Source: Sphingobacterium bovistauri (lineage in GTDB: Bacteria > Bacteroidota > Bacteroidia > Sphingobacteriales > Sphingobacteriaceae). From it: a stretch of 64,000 nucleotides of DNA. How positions within the stretch are numbered: position 1 is the first letter of the stretch; each line of letters begins with the position of its first letter. The stretch is from assembly GCF_020295405.1 (NCBI RefSeq), contig NZ_JADEYP010000018.1, positions 19,967 through 83,966 of the forward strand, in the 5' to 3' direction. The position numbers and the translations under genes were made by a program. Below are positions 10,668 to 20,210 of the stretch, one piece after another. The notes under the pieces are model-generated. The model did not search any database and was not told the origin of the DNA. It saw only the letters and a list, made by a program, of their open reading frames with translations.

Positions 10668-11459
10668 AGGACAAAGCCACTTGAGGTGAAGAACCTAATC
10701 GTTGATGAAAAGCAGAGGAAACATCGAATTGAAATGACTCCCATCTCAACCCAATCCCTCCAAAATACTGAATTGGCTTAGCGGCCAATCCTCCACGTAA
10801 AATAACAATATCTGCAATTGAATAGCTAACCCCTCCACGTGCATTGATTCCCTCCTCAAATTCGTAATAAACATCCCCCGCCACAGCCAATTCCTTTGAC
10901 ATTTTATATAAAAATCCTGCTGCCAATTCAGTAGGTAGATATTGTCCTGTATCATCTTTAAATTTAGATAATGTAGCATTTCGAAATAAAAACCCACATT
11001 CACTTGCTCACCAAATTTCACCAATGCTCCTAAATCAAGCGAGAAAGCATTATCTGCAATATAATTTTTAACATTATAATGGTGATAATTGGCAGTTAAG
11101 GAAGTTGAAAATATATTTCCAAAATTCCGACTATAAGTAAAATTGCCTGTAAGAAAAGATGAAACTTGTGCTATGCCATAATTGCGAACCCCCAATCCAA
11201 AAGAGCCAATATTTTTAAGGGGAATTCCACAATATGCGGCTAGGGTACGTAAATCTTTTGTCATGAAATGCGGCTGATAAGCTAAAGCAGCTGTAGGACG
11301 CTGAAGAGTAGCTATACCAGCTCCATTTGTTGAAATACTATATACAGATTCTGAAGCTAATCCTGTATTTCCCATACCTTGAAATATTGAAGGAAAATAT
11401 GTTTGAGCCTGTACAGGTATGTAAAAAAGAAGAACAGATAATAATATTCGTACATTCAT
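10657..11459 (-). pseudogene. PorV/PorQ-like outer-membrane barrel protein, frameshifted
   Basis: From the ATG at 11459 the translation has a signal peptide (MNVRILLSVLLFYIPVQAQ) and a barrel-like sequence (GMGNTGLASES, GSFGLGVRNYG, FSLDLGALVKFGEQVNVGF). It then loses sense near 10990. One frame over, the family-like sequence resumes (LFRNATLSKFKDDTGQYL, then ELAAGFLYKMSKELAVAGD) and ends LSYAF at 10657. Adding one T to the T5 run at about 10989-10993 (minus strand) restores a 267-codon gene. Repeats of GGxGxxxY-like strands and an aromatic C-terminus resemble PorV/PorQ/FadL-type barrels; that assignment is weak. It is the first gene of the comEC-recQ transcription unit and overlaps the next gene by 11 bp. 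Confidence 0.7.
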
Positions 11460-11545
11460 AACCTAGGACTTGGTTATAATAAATGTAGCAAATAAAATCA
11501 TTTTAAAGTAATAAAATTAATTTAACAGAAATTAAAACCAAATAA

Positions 11546-11572
11546 AAAAGACCGATCAATGATCGGTCTTTT
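11546..11572 (-). terminator. Rho-independent terminator of gyrB
   Basis: Two 13-nt perfectly complementary arms (11546-11558 and 11560-11572) surround a single base at 11559. On the minus strand they are followed by TTTTTTATT. It lies 24 bp beyond the gyrB stop codon. Confidence 0.85.
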
Positions 11573-11595
11573 CTGATATATAGCACTATTGATGA

Positions 11596-13557
<1,962 letters not shown>

Positions 13558-13585
13558 TTAAAAAAAATCTGATTAATTTAACATT

Positions 13586-13616
13586 CAAAGTTAATAAAAA
13601 TTAAGGACTTAAACAA
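13586..13616 (-). promoter_or_regulatory. gyrB promoter, Bacteroidota type
   Basis: On the minus strand TTG (13614-13616), a 20-nt spacer, then TAACTTTG (13586-13593) fit the Bacteroidota sigma-ABfr consensus of -33 TTG and -7 TAnnTTTG. The transcript would start about 27 nt ahead of the gyrB ATG. Confidence 0.7.
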
Positions 13617-13699
13617 CTTTATTGACTCCTAAAAACCGTAATTCGAAGGCATTTATATGGAAAAAAACAACAAAAAATGGAATTTTGATTTTTTTATAG

Positions 13700-13707
13700 T
13701 AGGTTTG
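13700..13707 (+). promoter_or_regulatory. Possible -7 element for the OmpH-like gene
   Basis: TAGGTTTG fits TAnnTTTG and lies 26 nt before the ATG. No TTG sits at the right distance upstream, so only half of the promoter is supported. Confidence 0.4.
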
Positions 13708-13733
13708 TTCCTTAAACTGAAAAGAGACAACAA

Positions 13734-14360
13734 ATGAATAGATTTTTATCAAACTTATCGAAAATTACATTAGGTATTGTTATTGTAGCAGGGGCTGCTT
13801 CTTGTGGTCAAAATGCATCTAACACGGCTTCAAACAAGAGTGACAGTACATCTAATTCAAATAGCTCAAATACTAAAACTGCCGACAAGATTGTATATGT
13901 AAATGCGGATACATTATCTGCTCAATATGAGTTTTTCAAAGATGCACAAGCAAAATTAGAAGGTACAGCAAAAAAAGCACAAGAAAACTTACAATCTAAG
14001 GGTCAAGCTTTTCAAAGAGAATTGGCGGAGGCTGAACAAAAAGCAGCTACTATGAGTGCTTCAGAACGTCAAGCTACTGAAGAAAGATTAGCTAGAAAAC
14101 AACAAGAATTAGCTCAATTAAACCAAAATGCTTCTGCTTCATTAGCACAAGATGAGCAAAACGAAATGACATCTGTATACAACTCAATTACAGATTACTT
14201 AACGAAACACGCTCAGGAAAAAGGTTACCAATATGTTTTAACATACTCTAAAACTAATCCAGCTGTAATTTATGCTGATGCAAAATTAGACATCACGAAA
14301 GAAGTTGTAGAGGCATTAAACAAAGAATACAAAGCCAAAAAAGGCACTGAAAAGAAATAA
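13734..14360 (+). CDS. OmpH/Skp-family lipoprotein
   Basis: A 208-residue predicted lipoprotein. A hydrophobic segment at residues 10-22 ends in a lipobox AASC (Cys24), then a Ser/Asn/Thr-rich linker of about 25 residues. The OmpH/Skp-like part follows: KIVYVNADTLSAQYEF opening strand, then a long charged coiled coil (residues 70-140, rich in A, E, Q and K) and a closing strand region (GYQYVLTYSKTNPAVIYAD). Skp-family proteins are periplasmic chaperones for outer-membrane proteins. The lipidated, linker-bearing form is common in Bacteroidota and may be membrane-tethered. It stands alone between gyrB (divergent) and a strong hairpin terminator. Confidence 0.88.
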   Translation: MNRFLSNLSKITLGIVIVAGAASCGQNASNTASNKSDSTSNSNSSNTKTADKIVYVNADTLSAQYEFFKDAQAKLEGTAKKAQENLQSKGQAFQRELAEAEQKAATMSASERQATEERLARKQQELAQLNQNASASLAQDEQNEMTSVYNSITDYLTKHAQEKGYQYVLTYSKTNPAVIYADAKLDITKEVVEALNKEYKAKKGTEKK

Positions 14361-14375
14361 ATATTTCTACAAAAT

Positions 14376-14419
14376 AAAAGAAAAGGGATTTAATCTTACG
14401 ATTAAATCCCTTTTCTTTT
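14376..14419. terminator. Bidirectional-looking hairpin terminator
   Basis: A perfect 19-bp inverted repeat (14376-14394 with 14401-14419) has a 6-nt loop. A-rich on the left and T-rich on the right arm ends, it lies 15 bp after the OmpH-like gene. Confidence 0.85.
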
Positions 14420-14444
14420 TAAATTTAGTTTACAAACGAAAATT

Positions 14445-15350
14445 ATGATAGTCCATATTTTATCATCATCCACACATCCTTTCGAATGGATTGACATCAT
14501 TAATCCAAGCAAGGAGGACTTCAAGGAATTAAAAGAAAAATACAATTTACGTGATGAATCGATTAGGGATTGTCTAGAAATAGGTCACTTGCCTAAAATA
14601 GAAGAATTTGACAATTATCACTTTTTGATTATTCGATCTACACCTTCAAAATTAGAAGAGGATTCTGATACATTAACCGATATTACAGATAGAATTTCGA
14701 TATTTTATGGACAAAACTTTGTCATCACAACACATCGCAACCAAATAGATTTTTTAGAAAACATTAAAAAACTTGATTCGAAACACAGAATATTATCATC
14801 AAGCAAATCATTGGTAAATGCGCTTGTATCCGATGCTTTAAAATCATTTGAAAATTTAGTATTGGGACAAATGGCAGAAAAACTAGATGAATACGAGGAA
14901 ATAGTTTTTCTTCATCAGAAAAGGAAACCATTTCTCAAAAAGTTATATTACATTAAACGTCAAATAGACGTGATACGTTCCATACTGGTGCTATACAAAG
15001 ATATAGTTGATTATTTTCATTTACCAGAATATAGAAACATCTACACACAAGATCTAAGAGATATCTTTTCAAGGACTACAACATTGTATCGCAATATATC
15101 GGAGAACACGACTCAATTACTCAGTATATACTTCAACATCGAATCAAATCATACGAATGAAATCATGCGAATACTAACGATAATATCTGTATTCTTCATG
15201 CCCCTTACATTTATTGTTGGTGTATATGGAATGAATTTCGATATGATGCCAGAGCTACATTGGAAATATGGTTACCCTATCGTAATATGCGCCATGTTAG
15301 CCATAAGCTTAATTATCTACTTATGGTTCAAGCGTAAGAAATGGTTATAA
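14445..15350 (+). CDS. corA: CorA-type magnesium/divalent cation transporter
   Basis: A 301-residue member of the CorA (2-TM-GxN) family of pentameric Mg2+/Co2+ channels. The N-terminal two thirds are soluble alpha/beta then helical (residues 1-240, with the helix LVLGQMAEKLDEYEEIVF). Two transmembrane helices close the protein: IISVFFMPLTFIVGVYGMNF, with the diagnostic GMN after TM1, and YPIVICAMLAISLIIYLWF. The C-terminus is basic (KRKKWL), as usual for CorA. The stop overlaps the end of convergent tsaB by 6 bp (15345-15350). Substrate preference between Mg2+, Co2+ and Zn2+ cannot be told from sequence. Confidence 0.9.
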   Translation: MIVHILSSSTHPFEWIDIINPSKEDFKELKEKYNLRDESIRDCLEIGHLPKIEEFDNYHFLIIRSTPSKLEEDSDTLTDITDRISIFYGQNFVITTHRNQIDFLENIKKLDSKHRILSSSKSLVNALVSDALKSFENLVLGQMAEKLDEYEEIVFLHQKRKPFLKKLYYIKRQIDVIRSILVLYKDIVDYFHLPEYRNIYTQDLRDIFSRTTTLYRNISENTTQLLSIYFNIESNHTNEIMRILTIISVFFMPLTFIVGVYGMNFDMMPELHWKYGYPIVICAMLAISLIIYLWFKRKKWL

Positions 15351-16037
15351 CTTAATTGCTTTAGGTAACATTGCTATAAATTCTTTTAGATAATAAGGTT
15401 CAAAATAAATTAAATCTTCAAAATCTTGCTGCGTGAATTTTTCGTATGCTTTCTTTGAAAGATAAGTTGAAGAATGCTTATAATTTTCGTCAATTGTTAT
15501 ATTATCAACCCCACTAAACACCTCTTTTAGCTTTGTGGCACCAGTCCCGAAAAGACATAGCTTCTTATCTGCATATTGAACAAAAGTATCAGCATCAATG
15601 ATTGCAGCCTCAGTCTCTTGTAAAACAGCACCATCACAATCAAAAATTATTTGATATACCTCCATACGTCTAGCATCAAGCATAGGTACATAAAGGATCT
15701 CATTCTTGTCATGTTGCACTTTGTAACCTGCATACATGCTTTCCAATGTGTTTACAGCCAACAATGGGATATCTAATGCATAACACAACCCTTTTGCCGT
15801 AGAAACTCCGATTCGAAGTCCTGTGTAAGAACCCGGCCCCTTACTCACAACTACCGCCGACAAATCTTGATACGATAGTTTAGATTCTTGCAATAAATCA
15901 TCAATGAAAACAGTCAATTTAGACGCATGTAAATTGGGCTCAGATGCATCAATTTTATTAACTAGCTCACCATTCAAACTTAAAGAAACAGAGCACACCT
16001 CCGTTGCTGTATCAATTTGTAATATATATGTACTCAT
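15345..16037 (-). CDS. tsaB: tRNA threonylcarbamoyladenosine biosynthesis protein TsaB
   Basis: A 230-residue ASKHA-fold protein, the partner of TsaD and TsaE in making t6A37 on ANN-decoding tRNAs. The N-terminus ILQIDTATEVCSVSL is the typical TsaB opening, and VVSKGPGSYTGLRIGVSTAKG near residues 65-85 is the family signature. It lacks the metal-binding HxxxH of TsaD, which separates the two paralogues. It is the last gene of the rpmH-rnpA-yidD-tsaB set, 12 bp after yidD. Its 3' end overlaps corA, which is transcribed toward it. Confidence 0.95.
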   Translation of the reverse strand: MSTYILQIDTATEVCSVSLSLNGELVNKIDASEPNLHASKLTVFIDDLLQESKLSYQDLSAVVVSKGPGSYTGLRIGVSTAKGLCYALDIPLLAVNTLESMYAGYKVQHDKNEILYVPMLDARRMEVYQIIFDCDGAVLQETEAAIIDADTFVQYADKKLCLFGTGATKLKEVFSGVDNITIDENYKHSSTYLSKKAYEKFTQQDFEDLIYFEPYYLKEFIAMLPKAIKL

Positions 16038-16049
16038 CTTCTACCTAAA

Positions 16050-16301
16050 TTAAGGAACAGGGTCGTGACCATGTCCTCCCCAAGGATTACAGCTAGCGAT
16101 TCGTTTTATTGTCAACCAGCCACCTCTAAAAGGCCCATACTTTGTTATTGCTTCTTTCCCATATTGTGAACAAGTAGGTGTGTATCGACAGTTCGCGCCT
16201 AATAAAGGGGATATAAAAAGCTGATATACCTTTATAACTAGCAAAAAGAGCTGTTGCAACAACCACAAGATAAATTTCCAAATGTTATGAAGAAATTGCA
16301 T
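16050..16301 (-). CDS. yidD: Membrane protein insertion efficiency factor YidD
   Basis: An 83-residue small inner-membrane-associated protein that assists YidC-dependent insertion. Signature: [20 protein letters not shown] near residues 26-46, then [20 protein letters not shown], ending GGHGHDPVP. These match YidD almost throughout. An amphipathic or hydrophobic N-terminal helix (residues 5-25) precedes them. The start overlaps the rnpA reading frame by 17 bp, the conserved rpmH-rnpA-yidD arrangement. The usual next gene yidC is not here; tsaB follows instead. Confidence 0.96.
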   Translation of the reverse strand: MQFLHNIWKFILWLLQQLFLLVIKVYQLFISPLLGANCRYTPTCSQYGKEAITKYGPFRGGWLTIKRIASCNPWGGHGHDPVP

Positions 16302-16674
16302 TTGCCAATTGCTTTAATGTTTTACTCATTTTCCCATACAACAATTCGAAATCTAACTCTTCCTTTCCAACATATTGAATTGCTACACTCAAATTTAAAG
16401 AGAGTTTAGCAACTTCTTCATATAACAATTCATTTTTTTGCAAACGATACACTTCACGCATCAATCTCTTAATACGATTACGATCATGTGCTCTACGAAA
16501 TCTACGTTTAGATACAGATATAATAACCTGTACTGGAGAAGGACCTTCTGGAGTTTTATCTAATAAATAGACCACTCGAAAAGGATAAACGATAAAGGAA
16601 GAACCACTATAAAAAAGAGAATCAATTTTTCTCTTACTACACAGTCGTTCTTCCTTTGTAAATGTTTTTTTCAT
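16285..16674 (-). CDS. rnpA: Ribonuclease P protein component
   Basis: The protein subunit of RNase P, which helps the catalytic RNA trim tRNA 5' leaders. Landmarks are [17 protein letters not shown] at the start, [24 protein letters not shown] with the RNR signature near residue 70, and [14 protein letters not shown] start at the ATG at 16672-16674, giving 129 residues. A longer frame begins at 16713, but its extra 13 residues are not family-like. rpmH lies 57 bp upstream and yidD overlaps downstream. Confidence 0.93.
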   Translation of the reverse strand: MKKTFTKEERLCSKRKIDSLFYSGSSFIVYPFRVVYLLDKTPEGPSPVQVIISVSKRRFRRAHDRNRIKRLMREVYRLQKNELLYEEVAKLSLNLSVAIQYVGKEELDFELLYGKMSKTLKQLANAISS

Positions 16675-16731
16675 GGGATGACTAAATTGACCGGAATAGC
16701 CACAGTAAGTCACCGGCGCTAAAAAAAAGAA

Positions 16732-16890
16732 TTAGCCTTTGTGACGGTATTCGTCAGAAACTGTTAGACGTTTTCTACCTTTTGCTCTACGAGATGCTAA
16801 TACTCTTCTACCATTAGCTGTACTCATACGCTCTCTAAAACCGTGCTTATTTCTTCTTTTTCTTTGCGAAGGCTGAAATGTTCTTTTCAT
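16732..16890 (-). CDS. rpmH: 50S ribosomal protein L34
   Basis: A 52-residue ribosomal protein. The translation begins [20 protein letters not shown] and continues with [20 protein letters not shown], then [12 protein letters not shown] and stop; this is unmistakable bacterial L34 with a short C-terminal extension. It heads the rpmH-rnpA-yidD-tsaB operon, about 63 bp downstream of a consensus promoter -7 box. gyrB, rpmH and rnpA close together are often origin-proximal, but dnaA is not in this window. Confidence 0.97.
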   Translation of the reverse strand: MKRTFQPSQRKRRNKHGFRERMSTANGRRVLASRRAKGRKRLTVSDEYRHKG

Positions 16891-16952
16891 GACGCTCTAT
16901 TATCTTTATTATTTTTCTGTCTATTAACCAATATTACCCCTTAAGAGGAATG

Positions 16953-16983
16953 CAAAAGTACTGTATAATTTCAACATATACAA
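16953..16983 (-). promoter_or_regulatory. Promoter of the rpmH-rnpA-yidD-tsaB operon
   Basis: On the minus strand TTG (16981-16983), a 20-nt spacer, then TACTTTTG (16953-16960) match the Bacteroidota consensus, with the same spacing as at gyrB and lutB. Confidence 0.7.
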
Positions 16984-16994
16984 GAATATCAAAT

Positions 16995-17027
16995 AAAAAA
17001 GTTCGCATATATATTGCGAACTTTTTT
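16995..17027 (-). terminator. Terminator downstream of mscL
   Basis: Perfect 13-nt arms (16995-17007 with 17015-17027) with a 7-nt loop; the arm ends form A6 and T6 tracts. It is 20 bp after the mscL stop and just upstream of the rpmH promoter, insulating the two units. Confidence 0.85.
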
Positions 17028-17047
17028 AACGCCAATCTTTTGGTTAG

Positions 17048-17467
17048 TTATTTGTTTTTTAACAAATCTCTAATCTCAGCAAGCAACACCTCTTCATTTG
17101 AAGGACCAGCTGGCGCTTCTTCTACAGCCTCCTCCTTTTTCTTTAAAGAATTCAAAGCCTTAATTGCCAAAAAAATACAGAAAGCAATAATTAAGAATTG
17201 AATGATTACATTGATGAAATTCCCATAATTCAATGTGACAGCAGGTGTTAACACAGAGCCATCAGCATTCAAAATTGCATCCTTCAAAACGACAACTTTC
17301 TTTGAGAAATCTATCCCTCCGGTAGCGACACCTATTATAGGCATAATTAAATCATCAACCAATGATGTTACAATTTTACCAAATGCACCACCAATAACTA
17401 CACCGACAGCTAAATCAATAACATTGCCGCGCATTGCAAAATCCTTAAATTCTTTAATAAATCCCAT
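17048..17467 (-). CDS. mscL: Large-conductance mechanosensitive channel MscL
   Basis: A 139-residue inner-membrane channel that opens at high tension to release solutes on osmotic downshock. The N-terminal amphipathic helix [13 protein letters not shown] leads into TM1 [18 protein letters not shown], the pore-lining helix with the usual Gly/Ala pattern. It is followed by [11 protein letters not shown], a periplasmic loop, TM2 near residues 80-100, and a charged C-terminal helix ([15 protein letters not shown]). It is monocistronic between its own -7 element and a hairpin terminator. Confidence 0.97.
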   Translation of the reverse strand: MGFIKEFKDFAMRGNVIDLAVGVVIGGAFGKIVTSLVDDLIMPIIGVATGGIDFSKKVVVLKDAILNADGSVLTPAVTLNYGNFINVIIQFLIIAFCIFLAIKALNSLKKKEEAVEEAPAGPSNEEVLLAEIRDLLKNK

Positions 17468-17488
17468 AATATTTTCTCTTTAGTGAAA

Positions 17489-17496
17489 CAAAAATA
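17489..17496 (-). promoter_or_regulatory. Possible -7 element of mscL
   Basis: TATTTTTG on the minus strand fits TAnnTTTG and lies 21 nt before the mscL ATG. No TTG -33 element at proper spacing was seen. Confidence 0.4.
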
Positions 17497-17633
17497 AATA
17501 TAAAGTTCTAATATTCGTAACTCAATTATAATCACGATAATATTGAAATTATTTAACTATCTTTATTGTACGATAATTATTTTAAAATAATAAAAAAATT
17601 ATATATATTAATTATCTGAAAGAAAAAAAACAC

Positions 17634-18287
17634 ATGATCACCATGAATAATATATTAATCGCGGACGACCACAGTATTGTACGATTTGGTACCGCTGTAG
17701 CCATAAATGAGTCTTTTAAAGAAGCGCAAATAACACATGCGTCTACAATAAAAGAAGTATATTCACACTTAAATTTCAAGCGTTTTGATTTATTACTGTT
17801 AGACATCAATATGCCTGGCGGAAATAATATAAACGTAATTAAAGAAATACTTGATTTACAATCTGATCTAAAAATTTTAGTTTTCTCATCTTACGATGAA
17901 AATATTTATGCCTTACGCTATATTGAAGCGGGCGCAGCTGGGTACTTGAATAAGAATACGGCAATGGAAGAACTAAACAACGCCATCAGCAGTATTCAAG
18001 AGCGTGGTAAGTATATGTCACCAGCGGTAAGAGATTTGTACATACAGAAGCTCACAAGTACCAAATCAAGCATTGACAAAGTGAATCCTCTCAATAAACT
18101 ATCAAATCGTGAAATGGATGTTGCAAAACATTTAATTGAGGGACACGGTATATTAGAAGTATCTAATTTATTAGATCTAAGCTCATCTACTGTCAGCACG
18201 TACAAGAGTAGAATATTCGAAAAATTAGGTGTAACAAATATCCCTGAGTTAATCGAACTATTTAAATTGCACGCTCAAAACACATAA
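17634..18287 (+). CDS. LuxR/NarL-family response regulator
   Basis: A 217-residue two-component regulator. Receiver domain: ILIADDHSIVRFG supplies the acidic pair, LLLLDINMPGG the phosphoacceptor Asp near residue 57, VFSSYDE the switch Ser/Thr, and YLNKNTA the conserved Lys. The C-terminal LuxR-type helix-turn-helix begins near residue 150: LSNREMDVAKHLIEG and SSSTVSTYKSRIFEKLGV. Start is either the ATG at 17634 or the ATG at 17643. No histidine kinase is adjacent, so it is an orphan here and its signal and targets are unknown. A long inverted repeat separates it from convergent ftsZ. Confidence 0.9.
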   Translation: MITMNNILIADDHSIVRFGTAVAINESFKEAQITHASTIKEVYSHLNFKRFDLLLLDINMPGGNNINVIKEILDLQSDLKILVFSSYDENIYALRYIEAGAAGYLNKNTAMEELNNAISSIQERGKYMSPAVRDLYIQKLTSTKSSIDKVNPLNKLSNREMDVAKHLIEGHGILEVSNLLDLSSSTVSTYKSRIFEKLGVTNIPELIELFKLHAQNT

Positions 18288-18300
18288 TTTGATTAATTCA

Positions 18301-18351
18301 CGATATACATAGAAAAGGCTCAACAATGTTGAGCCTTTTCTATGTATATCG
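18301..18351. terminator. 25-bp perfect inverted repeat between the response regulator and ftsZ
   Basis: Arms 18301-18325 and 18327-18351 are perfect reverse complements with one central base. The central half is GC-richer and flanked by A4/T4 runs inside the arms. Placed between convergent stop codons, it most likely terminates both transcripts. Confidence 0.8.
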
Positions 18352-18364
18352 AATGTGGAATATA

Positions 18365-20068
18365 CTAATCCACATTATCATGTAAAAATGAATTATTAGA
18401 ACGAATTTCGGTCACACCATCATCAAATGACAACGTAAAACGTGAAACTTGAGAATCTGAAGAATGTGGAACGTCATCCAATGACTTTTGTTTTCTTTTA
18501 TACGCTGGCTCGTTTTCTAACTCTTGTAAACCATTAGAAGACTTTAATTTCATACTCAATTCCTTAAGACGTAAAATACGTTCTTTCGTCTTCAATAATT
18601 GATCTTCAAAATTAACCTCTTCTTCTACTTTTACAGTAGAATTCGAAACATTAGCAGCGTAATTAGTTTCAACGATATTATTTACTTCTTGCTCTACCTC
18701 TTCGTCAATTTTCTCCTCATACATATCAAATACAGTAGGCAATTTGAATTCAAAAACTGATGGAGATGTTTTTAACTCAAACCCTCCGTTATCTTCAATA
18801 TGCTCTTCTGCTGCAAAATCCTCTTGTACATCCAAAGTATGTCTAACAACATTTGAATCCTGTTGCACAGATACACTCGCAACATTACTAGTAGGTTTCA
18901 CTGGATTAAAAAGATCGGCTTGTGGCGTTGACACAGGTTGAGCTACATTTACAACTGTTTCAACAGGTGTAACATAAGCTGTCGTTGTAGTCGTTGGATT
19001 TGCTACAAATTGATTTTGCGATACGGGCTTAATAAACTCATGCACTGTATCTGGAGTTAATGGCAAAGCCACCTTCTCGTTTTCTCTCTCCTTTTGACGC
19101 TCTTCGGCTGTTTGAAAACCCGTAGCGATGATAGTTACAGACAAATCATCTTCTAAGTTTTCGTCGATACAGTTACCCCAAATTAAATCAGCAGTAAGAC
19201 CAGCTTTTTCTTGGATATAATCTGTCACAATAGCCACCTCGTCCATAGTCACCTCTTTGCGACCAGATGTAATATTTAATAAGATATAGCGAGCACCTTC
19301 AATTTCGTTATCTTTTAACAATGGAGAAGCTAATGCTCCTGTTACAGCTTCAATGGCTCTGTTTTCTCCAGAAGCGACATGATTACCCATAATCGCTACA
19401 CCACTATCATTCATTACAGTACGAACATCTTTGAAATCGACGTTTACATAACCTGGAATGGTGATAATTTCAGCTATACCTTTTGCTGCAGTAGTCAATA
19501 TATCATCTGCCTTCGAAAAAGCAGCTGTCATTGTTAAATTACCAAAGATCTCACGCAATCTATCGTTAGAAATCACAAGATATGAATCTACATATTTACG
19601 GAGCTCATTCAGACCGTCTTCTGCTTGAGAACGACGTTTTTTACCTTCGAATGTGAATGGTGTAGTAATTATAGCCACAGTCAAGATACCCATCTCCTTA
19701 GCTGCCTTAGCTAACACAGGACTTGCACCAGTACCCGTACCACCGCCCATACCAGCTGTGATAAAAAGCATCTTGGTATTATTACCTAACATTCTTTTGA
19801 TATCATCAATACTTTCGATAGCAGAGTTTTCACCTACATCAGGATCAGCACCAGCACCCATACCTTCAGTAAGACTAGTGCCCAATTGTACTTTGTTAGG
19901 AATAGGGCTTAATTCCAATGCTTGAGCATCAGTATTACACACTATAAAATCTACTCCACTAATCCCTTGCTTGTACATGTGGTTAACAGCATTACCGCCG
20001 CCGCCACCAACACCTATAACCTTGATTATAGATGATTGCTCCTTTAACATTTCAAATTGTATCGACAT
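18365..20068 (-). CDS. ftsZ: Cell division protein FtsZ
   Basis: A 567-residue tubulin-like GTPase that forms the Z ring. The GTP-binding domain occupies about residues 1-320, with GVGGGGGNAVNHM near residue 19 and the tubulin signature GGGTGTGASP at 108-117. The NADVIWGN-like LIWGNCIDE lies near 295. The last about 240 residues form a low-complexity, Val/Glu/Thr-rich linker, much longer than the roughly 50-residue linker of E. coli but usual in Bacteroidota. It ends in a short segment that may be the FtsA-binding peptide. It is the last gene of the dcw cluster, separated from ftsA by 142 bp holding a DnaA-box-like array, so it can have its own regulation. Confidence 0.97.
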   Translation of the reverse strand: MSIQFEMLKEQSSIIKVIGVGGGGGNAVNHMYKQGISGVDFIVCNTDAQALELSPIPNKVQLGTSLTEGMGAGADPDVGENSAIESIDDIKRMLGNNTKMLFITAGMGGGTGTGASPVLAKAAKEMGILTVAIITTPFTFEGKKRRSQAEDGLNELRKYVDSYLVISNDRLREIFGNLTMTAAFSKADDILTTAAKGIAEIITIPGYVNVDFKDVRTVMNDSGVAIMGNHVASGENRAIEAVTGALASPLLKDNEIEGARYILLNITSGRKEVTMDEVAIVTDYIQEKAGLTADLIWGNCIDENLEDDLSVTIIATGFQTAEERQKERENEKVALPLTPDTVHEFIKPVSQNQFVANPTTTTTAYVTPVETVVNVAQPVSTPQADLFNPVKPTSNVASVSVQQDSNVVRHTLDVQEDFAAEEHIEDNGGFELKTSPSVFEFKLPTVFDMYEEKIDEEVEQEVNNIVETNYAANVSNSTVKVEEEVNFEDQLLKTKERILRLKELSMKLKSSNGLQELENEPAYKRKQKSLDDVPHSSDSQVSRFTLSFDDGVTEIRSNNSFLHDNVD

Positions 20069-20162
20069 AATAATATCCTATTTAAAAAAGAACTGCAAAG
20101 CTTAACCGATTTAACCCAAACTCAACAATTCGAATGTAATAATACCAAAATCTTAACAAGAG

Positions 20163-20209
20163 TTTTCCACATTTGTGAAATTGTGGAAAACTACCTTTGT
20201 TGTGGAAAA
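20163..20209. promoter_or_regulatory. Three DnaA-box-like 9-mers at 19-bp spacing upstream of ftsZ
   Basis: TTTTCCACA occurs at 20163-20171 (plus strand) and twice on the minus strand at 20182-20190 and 20201-20209. Starts are exactly 19 bp apart. The word fits the relaxed DnaA box TTWTNCACA. The first two copies also form a 10-bp inverted repeat (20161-20170 with 20183-20192). The site is between the ftsA stop and the ftsZ start. Binding is inferred, not known. Confidence 0.5.
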
Positions 20210-20210
20210 A

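Noticed and set aside
16675..16713. N-terminal extension of rnpA by 13 codons
   Set aside because: The extra residues do not resemble RnpA, and the ATG at 16674 gives the canonical start.
18365..19110. Long low-complexity FtsZ C-terminus as an anomaly
   Set aside because: Long variable linkers are common in Bacteroidota FtsZ.
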